Position numbers and translations under genes: made by a program. The notes beneath the pieces are model-generated. The model had not been told where the DNA came from. It did no database searches and saw nothing but the letters and a program-made list of their open reading frames with translations. Shown piece by piece: positions 46,297 to 57,543 of a DNA stretch of 64,000 nucleotides (position 1 is the stretch's first letter; each line of letters begins with the position of its first letter). The stretch is taken from assembly GCF_019175385.1 (NCBI RefSeq), contig NC_083345.1, positions 117,538,480 to 117,602,479 of the forward strand, read 5' to 3'. This DNA is from Lycium barbarum (taxonomy: Eukaryota > Streptophyta > Magnoliopsida > Solanales > Solanaceae).

Positions 46297-47842
46297 ATAT
46301 TTGCTTGTCCTCAAGCAAGTCAGACAAAATAACCACAAAATAAAATTGCAACTATGATAAAAATAAAGTAAAAGTGACTACAATGGTGTTTTCTCATCGC
46401 TACCGGCATGTGCATTTTTCAAATCAACTCCCTCTTTCATCATTCCCAAACAGGGTTCTTTCAAAACAAAATTTTTACAATTGACCTTGACGCTTCAATT
46501 GATGACATCACATTATTAGATGCATTTATGCGTGCCAGTATTCACCATTATGCCCTCACTTAGCTTGAAGAATGTCCCACACACAATTTTTCAATAAGAA
46601 TCAGGACAAGGATGAATGAGAATAGAAAGCACTCGCGCTCACAAAGAAGTTCATGATTTACAAGTGTAGATACCATATGCTTGCCTTTAACTTCAATGCC
46701 TGACACTTTCGGATGGTTCAGTTGTGATCACTATAGGACTTGTTCTTGGGTTGTAATGTAGGCTCGGGGACGGGTAGGATACTCATTTGGGAATTAGTGA
46801 CTCATCCTCCTCGACACTACAGATTTCGACCTTTCTTCTCATGCCCAATCTCATCATTCTTCAACTCATGACTAAGATGTGATTTTTCTCTTACTATAAT
46901 TTATAATCTTTTTATGAGACAATATTATTTTTGTTATAAAACTATATATATACATGTATATACATATACATATGTACATGATTTTTTTTCTTTAATCCGC
47001 TATCACATCCAGTTCTCGACTATGCAACTCACACACCCCCAGCTTTAGGCTCTTGGACTTTACTTCACACATATACCACCCCCAGCTTAGGCGATTTGCC
47101 TCTTTTCTCTAGTAGTGTCAAGTAGGGAATGGGTGCAAAGATGGAATGAAATCTTGAAATGGGGAAAAGGTTTGTTACAGCTAATCAAGAAAAAAAATCA
47201 AAGGCTCAACGTGGGAACTAGTGATATTCATATAGAACAGGTTTTGGGCTCTTTAAGGTTGACGTGACTATTCAGAAGGAAAGCCTATAATCACTTCACA
47301 ACCGACTATCCTAAGAAATATATCACGACCTACCAGGCAAGTTCTGGATCCACATATGCTAATAATGAACACAAGAAGTTCTCACACTCACAATGGCATA
47401 GGGATTTGAACACTCAATTCATACACACTCTAATATCTATGATGTCACAAAAAGAACCATACATGTCAATTCATTATAACCTGTGATACACAATAAACTT
47501 TTGGAGGGGTCAATTTTAAATCAATCCATAAAACACATCATAAATATCCTTTTTCATCCAAAATTCATGCCATAAGTTCAAAATGCAACAACCATGAAAG
47601 TCACAATTACTTTAATCCATAAAACAAATATAAATACTAAAAACTATATCAGGTTACCCCACCCCCAGCAAAAAGAGGATGCATTGTCCCCAATGCATCA
47701 AAAATCATACCATCACTCCATGGTGGTGGTGCCGACCTAAAATAAGCTAATCCCGCTTTTGCTGCTGAGGTGTCTCCCCCGCAGCAGTCTGAATGGGGGC
47801 CTTCTCTGCTGCTGGCTAGGTGGACTGAAGCAGTGGAGCTGA
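46297..47842 (-). other. 3' non-coding region of the Athila-type element
   Basis: About 1.5 kb between the env-position ORF and the polypurine tract holds no recognisable frame. It is AT-rich with several 'cacccccagc' tracts. Confidence 0.6.
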
Positions 47843-49823
47843 CTAGCTCTGCGGCTGCAGGTCCTGAGGAGCTATCGTGATCGGCCTGACTGGCGCTGGG
47901 ATAGCACTAGTGTTGGAAGATGCGCCGGTGAACCTCATGTCTAGGCGTGACCGCCGAATACCCTCCTGAAGCTCGAGGTCTTCATCCTCATTATCCTTCT
48001 CCTCATCATCATCATCAGCCAATATGACAGGCCTCTTTCTCTTGCGACTTACCCTAGGCTCATCCTCAGTCACCAAATCAACTACTCTGATCAAATCGAA
48101 AATGCTGGCGACTGGTGCAGATGGTGTCGGGTTATCCATAATAACCTGCTCTCTCATTCGAAGGGTCGCAGTCTCATCTCGGAGCTGGTCAAGCTCGGTC
48201 TTCAAATCTCCCGAAGAACCAGACTCACTCTTCTTCTCAATAGTGAGTATCTGCATCTCTAAACTGTCAAGTCGTGCATTGAATCTAGCATGATGCCTCT
48301 CCATAGACTCCTGAAGGGGCTCCAACTCCGGTGCAATCTCTTTCCGAACGAACCGATCCAACTGCTGTAGTATTCGGGTCACCTGCTGATCAGCACGCTC
48401 TTCCTTGATTGCAAACTCTCTGAAGCTGGCTCTGTTGAGGACAAAGAGATCCTCGAAAGCTGATGCTACAGTTGACGGAGGAATAAGATATGCAAATGGA
48501 ACAGCAGGCCGAGGTGGTGCCTCAGAAGAAGGGGTAGCATCAGCTACAGATGGTGTAGAGGCGTCTGTGGTTCACAATCCTTCTGTGTCTATATCCACTG
48601 TTCCCTGTGGTACTGAATCTGTAACATGCTCAGCCTGCTCACCCATGAGCTCTAGCAATGAAGTACTGGTGGGCTGAGATGTACGGAGGGTCTCATCCCT
48701 ACTCCGTGTGATGTCACACACCTTTGTTGCCTGAAGAGTGGCTGCAAATGTATTAATGTGCATCACCTGGGCCAACCTACACAACTGCGTGATGAGGCAC
48801 GGGAATATCAAGGCTGTTGCCTCCTGTGGTACGCGTGCCCGAATGGCCCTACTGATCAAATCACCCAAGTTCATTGGGTACCTCGATAGCATAGCAGCCA
48901 TAACCACTGCTCTGTCCGGTGTGACTATGTTATCTGCTCCCGTGGGCAGAACCCGATATATGACGAAATTCCACCAAAATTTAGCTTCCAAGCTGAAATC
49001 TTCCTTATGGATTTTGGCACCTAAGTTTCTCATCCATGGGGCCTGGTCCTCTAGCCATCACTGTCACAAACCATTCCTGTACAGATTGCTCAGTCCTTCT
49101 TTCAAATTTATCTTCATATTCCACTATGGTCGGTGCCACGAAGTCATCACTAAAATAAAACCTGTTGATTATGCGGGCTGAGATGTCAATATGGACACCC
49201 CGAACATACACTGTGTCCAATGGATGGGCGGCTTTCAAAGCTCTCTTGTTCTTGTGGTGCTGCTCAAGGATTACCCTGTAAGTAGTATAGAATTCCCGAA
49301 CTATGGTCAGGCAATAATCCCCCGGAGGCTCTGTGAATGCCTCAAAATGATAGTGCTGGATGAGATCGGTAATCTAAGGGTAGCTCTCTAAGCCGCTCAT
49401 ACTAATTTGTTCTTCTTCTTGAATATTTCTCCTCAGATTACCCCCGTTGACTATAGTGGCCCCTTTTACATAGTACTTTCGGCACCCTTCATAGGGGAAA
49501 CGGATTTCCGCTATCTCCATCTTTTGCAGCCGCAGCCACTCATGCTCCTCATCTGAATTTCGCTCAGGAGCGGCTGGTTGTTTTGTTGCTGCACCGCTAG
49601 AATCAGCGGATGTGGAGAATGAAGTCCCCTCTGTAGGCTGAGGGGAGAGTAAAGTGGGTGATTCTGCTTGGGGCGTGGTGGTCTGTGCCCTCAATCTAGT
49701 CGTTGGGACTACCGCTTGACGGTCAGAGTCAGAGGGTTCATCCCTAAGGGTAAAGGCTGTTTGACCCCGACCTCGGCCTTTTCTGGGACCACCACCCCAC
49801 TTGACTGGATTCTTTGGAGGCAT
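47843..49823 (-). pseudogene. Env-position ORF, putative plant transposon protein domain
   Basis: The ATG at 49823-49821 opens a frame of about 660 codons to 47843, broken only by an in-frame TAG at 49376-49374, a frameshift near 49030 and a TGA at 48574-48572. The N-terminal part is basic (RKGRGRGQ). The middle holds the 'putative plant transposon protein' type region: FYFSDDFVAP, EAKFWWNFV, LPTGADNIVTPDRAVVMAAML. Near the C-terminus come a likely coiled coil (about 48330-48150), a nuclear-signal-like RKRKRP and an acidic DDDDEEKDNEDEDLE stretch. No signal peptide or membrane segment is visible, so despite its position it does not look like an envelope protein; a nuclear role is possible. 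The light damage suggests recent loss. Confidence 0.75.
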
Positions 49824-49924
49824 ACCTGAGAAAATAACACACTTCATTGTTAAGACAATCATAGAAACATAACAGAATCAGTCAAAAGTATAAGACATGC
49901 GATAATTGTTAAAGCTGCCAGTGG

Positions 49925-50280
49925 TCCATCGATGTGCTAAAGAGTTATCGAACATATCGACGAAGCGTCGAAGTTACCGTCGAATTGATCGACGCGTCGT
50001 CAATCTCATCATCGATCTAACGTGAGGCACTAGAAATGTCGACCAAAAGACAGTGAGAAAGACGCCCCGTCGATCGATTCGACAGGCCGTCGATCTTATC
50101 GTCGATCTCTTTACAGGACCAAGTTAGCCACTGGAAATTTCAACTGAAAGACGATGGAAAAGACGCCCCGTCGATCGATTCGACGGGTCGTCGAATCCAC
50201 CGTCAATGGTGTTTTTGCTAAGAACTTTTGATAAGGCTCATTCGACGTTAAGTAGGACGGGCCGTCGATTGAGCGTCGAA
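49925..50280. repeat. CGACGG/CCGTCGAT motif patch, internal 1
   Basis: 'cgccccgtcgatcgattcga' occurs twice, followed by varied complements such as GACGGGTCGTCGAA and GACGGGCCGTCGATT. It is upstream of the env-position ORF on its coding strand. Confidence 0.85.
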
Positions 50281-50908
50281 TGTTTTTACATGCTAAAACT
50301 ACAGATCCCATACACTTCTTTGGCCGATGTGCCAATCGTCACGTATTTTGGGGTTACTCAGACTTCACCCCATGTTGGCTTGGGTTAGACTAGGGAAAAT
50401 ATTTGGCTGGCAAAACAACGCGAAGGTCGTAATGCCCTCCAAGCCATCGTAACCCACAATGCCCTACTTTGGCATTTCATCGAAAGTTGGTGGGCAAAAC
50501 AACAACAACCTCATGAATGAGGTGTGTTTGTCGTAATGCCCTCCGACTTGGCTAAAGATCAATGACCCAACAACCACAAACAAACCAACAAACCACCCCC
50601 AGCAAAAAATATAAGCATACCATGCGAAAATAAACCAATAAAATGATGATAAAATAAGGAAAACAATAAAAAATAAGCAAAAGAAGCCATGGAATGCAAA
50701 AACAAACAACACAAGGGAGCACACAATCCAGTAAGGCACATACCTTGAAGTAGAATGAATATGGTTTCAACTTATTAGAATGGAAAAATACCCAAAGAAG
50801 CACACACAAAGAGGGACAGAGTAGTAGGGCAGGGGGGGAAGTGGCGGTTGTGGGGTGGTGAAGGAAGGGGAGAAGTGGGTGGGGAACGATTTTGAAAAGG
50901 AGGAGAGG

Positions 50909-50939
<31 letters not shown>

Positions 50940-51450
50940 GTTTGTTTTTAAAAAAAAATTATGAGGGTAGTGGAACGGACGTGGGTTATAAACCCACGTT
51001 TCTGAATTGCTGCGGTTAAAAGACGGAGCGTCGATTAATTCGATGTTCCGTCGAGTGAACACCCCCTCCGTCATTGGTTTTTTTTTTATTTAAATGAAAA
51101 AGAGAGAAGAACGCACGTCGAACTGACCGTCGATCAGTTCGACGGAGCGTCAAACCTGTCGTCGAATTGTCATTATTTCCAGTGACCAATATTTCAGGCG
51201 ATCCACTCGACGGTGCATTCGACGTTTCGTTGATCAGATCGACGGTCTGTTGAATGTGTCGTGGAACTGCTGTCCTGGCAATTTTTGGGTTCAACACTTA
51301 GGTACTGCAACACATCAACACACACTAAAGCATAACAGAAAACAAAGGAAATACAAAATTTAAACTACTTATAAAGCATTAAATGTGGGTTGCCTCCCAC
51401 ACAGCGCCTGGTTTAACGTCACGGCTCGACGTGATACCTCCATTTCCAGC
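50281..51450 (-). other. Non-coding spacer between integrase tail and env-position ORF
   Basis: It holds a (GA)n run at 50911-50938, a CT/GA-asymmetric segment and the second internal CGACGG patch. Short open frames here are compositional and lack domains. Confidence 0.6.
51005..51265. repeat. CGACGG/CCGTCGAT motif patch, internal 2
   Basis: 'gacggagcgtcgattaattc', 'gaccgtcgatcagttcgacg' and 'ctcgacggtgcattcgacg' cluster here, the same motif class as the LTR patches. Confidence 0.85.
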
Positions 51451-51714
51451 TCAGGAACCGTATTTCAAACGATACCTATCAACCACCGTACCATTATCAA
51501 TACACCAATGGTAATGCTTTACTCTTTGTGCATTCACTTTAAAAGTTCGAGTGCCATCTTCGATTTTCACCTCAATGACACTTCCATTTGGGGAAACACT
51601 TGCGATTTCAAACGGACATGACCATCGGGATTTTAACTTGCCCGGAAAGAACTTTAGGCGCGAATTGTACAACAAGACCAAGTCCTTCGGCTGAAAATCC
51701 CTTTTGAGGATCTT
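51451..51714 (-). pseudogene. Integrase C-terminal tail of the Athila-type pol
   Basis: The minus strand reads a short C-terminal piece of Athila-type integrase, with DLVLLYNSRLKFFPGKLKS and RWSCPF blocks and then FKVNAQRVKHY. The frame is open to a stop at 51451. Everything upstream (gag, protease, RT, integrase core) is gone. The sequence passes at about 51714-51720 into LTR sequence through the shared 'gactcga', so the deletion also removed the end of the 5' LTR and the primer site. Confidence 0.85.
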
Positions 51715-52983
51715 CGAGTCCCACAGGTAATATGGAGAGAAAAGGATACTAATTGTATGCGATACTAGTCTTTAAAGGCTTTAATCTTATTCCAAATGTT
51801 TTAAAAAGAGATTTGGTTTGGAACAGCTATTTTGAAGTGTTTAGAATTTGTTTTAGATTTTGAGAACCAAAGTTGTGTCCCCGCGATGATTAGATGTTAT
51901 GCTATGGGTGTCAATATGATATATTTCTAATGGGTCGAGGTTATGTATGCACTTAATCTCTAATACACTTTCTAATATTTTCCAATAGTTAGAAAGTATT
52001 TCTTTTCATGATTTTCCCAAATGTAGAAAAGTTATAAATAAGGTTGATTAAACATGCCAAGTAGAACTCATCTTATCCCTAAGCGAGTTCATTAAACGAG
52101 GGTTAGCCCTCCGAGTCCTTGTTATATTATTTCAAATCATACCCTAGTTCATCTTTCCAAATAAACTAGGGTTTGTGCATGAACAAGTGTTTGCAACCAC
52201 TTATAGAACTATGAATACGAGAAATAATAAAACACATCACATTAATCAAAGTTGTGGACCCAAATGATGGGTGCTATGTAATGGGTATCTAAAGTAGGAA
52301 GCAATAAATGAGACATAAAACTTACAAAGTGTAATAAAGATGATGGAAAATGAAATCTTGTTGTCTTCACTAAGCTCCAAAAGGGTAGTATTCAATGCTC
52401 ACCCACCAAAGGAACTTTTTAAGTGGTTACAATAAAATCTGGATACAAAGAAAAACCTAAAATGTTCTTTAAATAGGCTCCAAAAACGCATAGCAGAAAC
52501 TGACAAAAGTGCCCCCGATAGCAAGATCGACGGACCATCGATCGTTTGACGGTCCGTTGATTTCTTCGTCCTTTGTACCCTCAGCAATGTGTTCCATTCG
52601 ACGATGCCGTCGACTAGTTCGACGCTCCATCGAGTATTCCGTCTTTTTCTCCTTTTGTTGAGAGATCCTGCTTGACGACACAAACGATGAAACGTCGATC
52701 AGTTCGACGCTTCGTCGATGCCTCCGTCCTTTGTCGTCTTCAACTTTGTCATCACTGAAAAATCGAGCTTATCGACGCTTCAAAGGACGGTTCGTCGGCT
52801 GACCGACGGAACGTCGATTCTTCATTTCTGGCCAATTTTTCCTTTGTTCTTTGCTTTTTGCTTTTGAGCCATTGTTTTCCTAAAAACACAACAAAACATA
52901 TTAACGAGCACCAGACTTACTTGAAAACAACCAAATTTGATAGTAAAAAGGCGTCGAATGTGCCAAAAATCCGCAGCACATCA
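51714..52983 (-). repeat. 5' LTR of the Athila-type element, truncated and rearranged
   Basis: It matches 44906-46280 except that about 75 bp at the pol-proximal end are missing. In addition, 52242-52292 is inverted relative to 45531-45582, with about 25-30 bases lost on each side of the inverted piece. It ends ...GCAGCACATCA at 52983. Confidence 0.9.
52520..52820. repeat. CGACGG/CCGTCGAT motif patch in the 5' LTR
   Basis: This is the same patch as at 45840-46125, with extra motif copies near 52600 ('cgatgccgtcgactagttcg') that the partner LTR lacks. The patch therefore varies in copy number within one element. Confidence 0.85.
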
Positions 52984-53506
52984 CGCCTACACATACACCA
53001 GAACCAGCAAAATCTGGTTTTTGACTCTCACACCCCGAAATCCCGAGACTCTCCCGGAACCTCCCCGATACAAACTAAATATGAAGACACATAAAAATAT
53101 GCTACGAACTCACTCCCGCAGTTGGAATTCACAAAAGAGGTCTCGTTGACCAAGTCCACCCCGAACGACCAAAAATTATCTTTCTAACCAAATGACCAAA
53201 ATGGCCCCAAGACCCTCGGGAACTGAACCAAATACACAACCAGCCTATATTCAACGTTTCAGAGCTAATGAAACCGATGAAATTCCCAAAATGACACAAT
53301 TTCCCCCAATGTCGACTTTAGTCAACCCAACACTTATTGAAATGCAAAAACTCTCATTTTCTCACTCAAATCACATACGATTGCCTCGGGAATTGTGTCA
53401 CCCTTCCCCACAAGTTAAATACACTCTAACAAAGCTATGGGAAAGGTCAAAAGGGGGGTAAAAAGGTCAAAAGTGCTAAAATGACCTAACGGGTCGTTAC
53501 AATGTG

Positions 53507-54180
53507 AGTCTTGGGATTGACATGATGGTTGTATGTTTTAAGAGTCATTAAAAAAAGGCTCTTTTAATGGCTAATGACAGTTACACTTCCTAAACCCTTT
53601 TTCTTTTTGAACGGCATATGGAGTGAGGTTTTGTTTTTGAACAAGATGAATGTAGCAAGTATTTCAAGTTGTTTTATGAGTTGAATGTGCATTTAAATAT
53701 ATGGATGATATGCATACTTGTCATTTGATTAACCATGCACAATCTCATCAAGCTAGTCCTGTGATATAAAATATTCATTAAACATTATGAGATAATGATC
53801 AGTCATGGTATAAGATATGCAAATAAATGTACAATACTGAGTAGGATATATACTTGAACAATGCATTAACTATATTGAAATAATTATTCTAGCTTTTGAG
53901 AGATACATGTGCAGTCTTAGTTATCCCCAAGGTGAACCCTTTTAAAAGAGATTACTTTCTAAGCCCTGTTCATTTGCTTTTTCTAAATAGTATTTTCAGC
54001 ACATGTCCTCCCTGTCAATATGTCTTCCTCCTCGCCTTCTCTCCTTCTAAGATCAAGAGTGAATATAATTATTGTTTAATTCTTGTTGTATTATTTTGAG
54101 CTAGCATTTTTATAAGTTAGATTTTCTTGCTTTCTCTCACTCGTCCCTGCAAAAATAATCAGAGCTTAGTATTAGGAGCC
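53507..54180. other. Unassigned AT-rich stretch
   Basis: It continues the sequence that lay at 42178 before the family A insertion. No domain-bearing frame is present. Confidence 0.5.
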
Positions 54181-55640
54181 CTAGCTTGGGTCTTTTTTTT
54201 TAATATTGGAATGCAATAGTTCTTTCTTTGTCTCTCGAGGCACCGTACAGGAGAACCTGTTGTCTTTACCTGTTCCATCCCTCCTTCCAGAGAGTCGAAC
54301 TGCGATTTTCAGTTTCCTTACCTTGTAACTAGAATTTGCTGGGCACTTGACTTTGCCGTGATTAACTTTATCATATATAGTATCCAAATCCTCTTCTACA
54401 GATTCTGGCTTTGTTCTTTTCAGAATCAGTCCAATTTTGGTAGTCAACTTTAGACCTTCAGCTTGGAAGGCCAAGATGAGTGAACCAAGTTGAGTTATCT
54501 GTTCCTTCAAAGAGTAATTTTCTTTTAAGTTCTTTTTTTTGCTAAACTCGACATCTGCGAGCCCACTCTTTAAGCTGGAAATGACACTAAGCAGCTCAAC
54601 TCCTTCAAAACTTGTCCCGACATTCACTAGTCAAATTTACTATCAAGGTCATGAGGCTTTTCGTAGAGATACCATCTAGATTTTCAAGGTCAAGAATACC
54701 TTCCCAGGTTTCTTCATCAGTGTCAAAGTCAGAGTCTTCAATAGCCATGAAAGCAGTGTGATTAGCTTTCTCCACAGGATTTTTCTTGGAGCTTGAACTC
54801 CATACAACTATCATAGCCTTTTTCGATCTTGCTCCCCATGGTGGACAATTCTTAATTATGGAATTAGATTTTCCACGAACTAAACACCCTTTGTGCTGAT
54901 CCTTATTTGTGATATTTCCTTCTTCAATCCTTTCCATCTTGTAATTTTTGTTGAGCTTGTAACCACAAGCTCCTAGTTCCTCTTCATCAGTGTCCAAGAG
55001 TTAAAGTGTGTGTAGATTAATGAATAGTTCATCCATTTGCGTTGTGCTTATGTCACTAACTTCTTTAATGGCTATAACTTTTGACTTCCATGAGGGTGAA
55101 AGACTTCTTAGAATTTTCATAACTAAGTTTTCAGTAGGAATAACCTTACCAAGTGTCATAAGATTGCTGGTCATATCTGCAAATCTGATGAACATATCCC
55201 TGACTGATTCCTTTGAACTTATTGCGAACAGCTCATATTTCCTCATGAGCATACTTAATTTGAGTTGTCTTTCTTGAGATATGCCTTCACGAGTCTGTGC
55301 CAGCAAAACCCAAATTTCCTTAGCATTAGAACATCCTAAGACTCTGTTGTACTCATCATTTTCCAGAGTACAATGTAGAATATTGATTGCTTTAGCATTT
55401 AGCTCCGTCATTGTAAGATCTTCAGCCACAAATCCACTTTCAGTTTTAGGTCTTCTTGTTCCATCATGCATGGTCTTCATAGGGATCAACAGTCCTCTTG
55501 ATGTAATTACCCACAGATTATAGTCCACACCCATTAAGTAAGGCTGCATTCGATTCTTCCATAGGAAACAATGCTCACTTCTAATTCCTATCTCACTAAT
55601 CTCCCTAGACTAATGAGCCCACTTCAAGATATCCCAACTT
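54181..55640 (-). pseudogene. Copia-type gag relic (second element)
   Basis: The clearest part is 55549-55001, with the UBN2-type gag order: LWKNRMQPYLMG, AKAINILHCTLENDEYNRV, MRKYELFAISSKESV, ILRSLSPSWKSKV. The frame continues upstream of 55549 without ATG to about 55600. An in-frame TAA (55003-55001) precedes a Lys/Glu-rich segment with a zinc-knuckle remnant, CLVRGKSNSIIKNC (about 54880), in which the second Cys and the His are lost. The last part, 54627-54181, is in another frame. No LTR, protease or RT is attached. It is unrelated at the sequence level to the Copia gag at 6900-7950. Confidence 0.82.
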
Positions 55641-57204
55641 AAAGTTGAATTTGACTAACGTTTATACCTACAATTATTACTCCTAAGAAAGCGGATAAAG
55701 GTACTACTCGATGAATAATCCTAATACACAAATCTAGACTCAAGAACTGCAACACATAAGCTCTATGAAATAATTTCTTCAATCTTCTTTGATGTATTAG
55801 GGCACACTTCTAGTAATCAAAATTCTCTCAAATATTGCATTGATAGTGTTTGTTCAAACTCTAATTTTCTCTCTTTGTAAGTGCGTAAATCTTCTACATG
55901 ACATAACTTAAATAGTTATAGCACTAGGTTTGCATCCAATAGTTGAACTCAATCCCCACAAGGTAAGGCCCATAATGAGAGTTAGGGTTTGAGTTGACTT
56001 AGGATTCTTGTATTCACGCGGCTTCAGTGTCCTTGTAGGAGTATGAAATATCTCGATAATTATGGCAAGAAATCCTACAAACTACTCCGCCTAGTCTTTT
56101 CCATAAATCACAAATCCTACTCGCAGTAGGACTCTGAGCTGGAACATATTCTTGGACCTGGTTCTTCCTTCTCTGAATCTTCTTAGTGTCTGAGATGGAT
56201 CATGTCCATAGACCTGTTTCATTCATCCTTGTCTTGCATATATCTCTGAACTATTCATTACATCTGGTTCATTCGCCTTGCAAAAATTTGAAAAACAACT
56301 TACAACCTGTATTCGAACTCACTTTTTGGAGCCGTTTGGCCATGAGAATTATTCACTTTTTTCGGAGATTTTTGGAAAACACCTCAAAACCTGTTTTTAC
56401 TTTTTGATTTTTCAATTTTCATATTTGGCCCTAAATTTTTTATTTTTATAATAACCGACACCATTTCAGTTTGATTAAGTGTGCCACCGGTTTGAGTTTT
56501 GGGTCGGGTCGAATCATTTTATTTGAGTTTTTATTTATTACATAGACTAAAAAAGAATAAATATATATTAATCATGACATTTGAATTAGTGAAGCAATTC
56601 TTTTTGTGCTTAAAAAATTACGGACACCATTTATGACGTTATGTGATTATCCATTATAAGCCACTATTATTTTTTTAGAGCAGATTTAGTTGTATGTTTC
56701 AGGTAAATTAATCAAGTTGGGTGATAACTTTATCTTCAACTTCAACTTTATTATTTTTTTAAAAAAAAGTGAATATTTAGAATGAAAATCGATGATTTGG
56801 AAAGTTTTGTTCTGTCGTTAACCCTTCAACTTCAAAAGAAAAACGTTGGTTAAAGTTATGTGGGCTGATTGTTAAACCAAAAGATAAAGAAAGTACCCGG
56901 TGATTTTTATAAATATTACTCCAACTGTTTTAATTAACAGAAAAGGTTAAAAAAACAAAAATCCTTATATTATACGAAAAGGATCATTTATATCCTCGCT
57001 ATACCATCAATCCATCATTACCCGACGTAATAGAATTGATACATAAATACCCCTTCACTGTTAGGGCCCTCGATCATAGCAACTATGAAGCCACGTGAAT
57101 TTTTATAATTAATTAAGTTAATTTCGAGCTTAAAGATGTAATTTAATCAAATTCAGGTGCGGGATCCACACTAGTATAACTTAGTAATGGATAACACTTT
57201 TATA
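55641..57204. other. Gene-free stretch with one hAT-MITE end
   Basis: A terminus 'gagccgtttggccatgaga' at about 56329 resembles the MITE end at 61425, but no opposite end was found. A block of about 95 bp (about 56828-56925) repeats one at about 16735-16825. The sequence beside the Copia gag may be its leader or LTR, but I cannot support that. Confidence 0.45.
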
Positions 57205-57543
57205 CTCCCTCCGTCCCATAATAAGCATCATCTTAGTCAATTTTTTTTTTATCCCATAATAAGTGTCACTTTAGGAAATCAAGACATAAATTGGCTAGTT
57301 TTATTCAATTCTACCCTTAGACAATAAAGAAATATCTAAATGATGATTGAAAAAGCCATATATTAACTTGGTATTGTTGGACCCAATGTCAAAATGTTTA
57401 TTTCTTGTGCATGCTCTAATCAAAAGGTAAAAGTAATTAATTTTTATTATTTAGGGGTAATTTGGTAAACTTCACATTACATTATTGATTTTTTAATATG
57501 CATGTTATTGGTTAAGATGACACTTATTATGGGATGGAGTGAG
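57205..57543. mobile_element. Mariner-type MITE
   Basis: The left end CTCCCTCCGTCCCATAATAAG and the complement of the right end (CTCACTCCATCCCATAATAAG) are inverted repeats. A TA precedes the left end (57203-57204); the right flank reads TG, probably a mutated TA. It is 339 bp with no coding. Confidence 0.87.

Larger units (their letters stand above)
44906..52983 (-). mobile_element. Athila-type Ty3/gypsy element with large gag-pol deletion
   Basis: LTRs lie at 44906-46280 (3' LTR) and 51714-52983 (5' LTR). A polypurine tract beside the left LTR sets the minus orientation. From the 5' side only the integrase tail (51714-51451) remains, joined straight to LTR sequence, then a long env-position ORF (49823-47843) and about 1.5 kb of 3' non-coding DNA. 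This order (pol, extra ORF, polypurine tract) is that of Athila/Tat elements. A clear TSD is not visible (GGGCC and CGCCT), and the left terminal TG is mutated to GG. Confidence 0.88.
42184..53501 (-). mobile_element. Family A solo LTR, split by an Athila-type element
   Basis: The two pieces, 42184-44905 and 52984-53501, together make about 3.24 kb with family A ends (minus strand TGTAACGACCCG... to ...TTCGTCA). Exact duplications ATGTG flank the whole at 42179-42183 and 53502-53506. That outer duplication shows both pieces are one insertion. The Athila element entered inside the GCGG motif patch. Confidence 0.88.

Noticed and set aside
50464..50809. Several overlapping frames rich in Phe, Cys and Leu
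   Set aside because: They come from a compositionally biased A/C-rich spacer in the Athila element; three frames overlap and none has a domain.
44901..52988. Target duplication for the Athila element
   Set aside because: The flanking 5-mers GGGCC and CGCCT do not match, so I do not claim one; the outer ATGTG pair belongs to the family A LTR.
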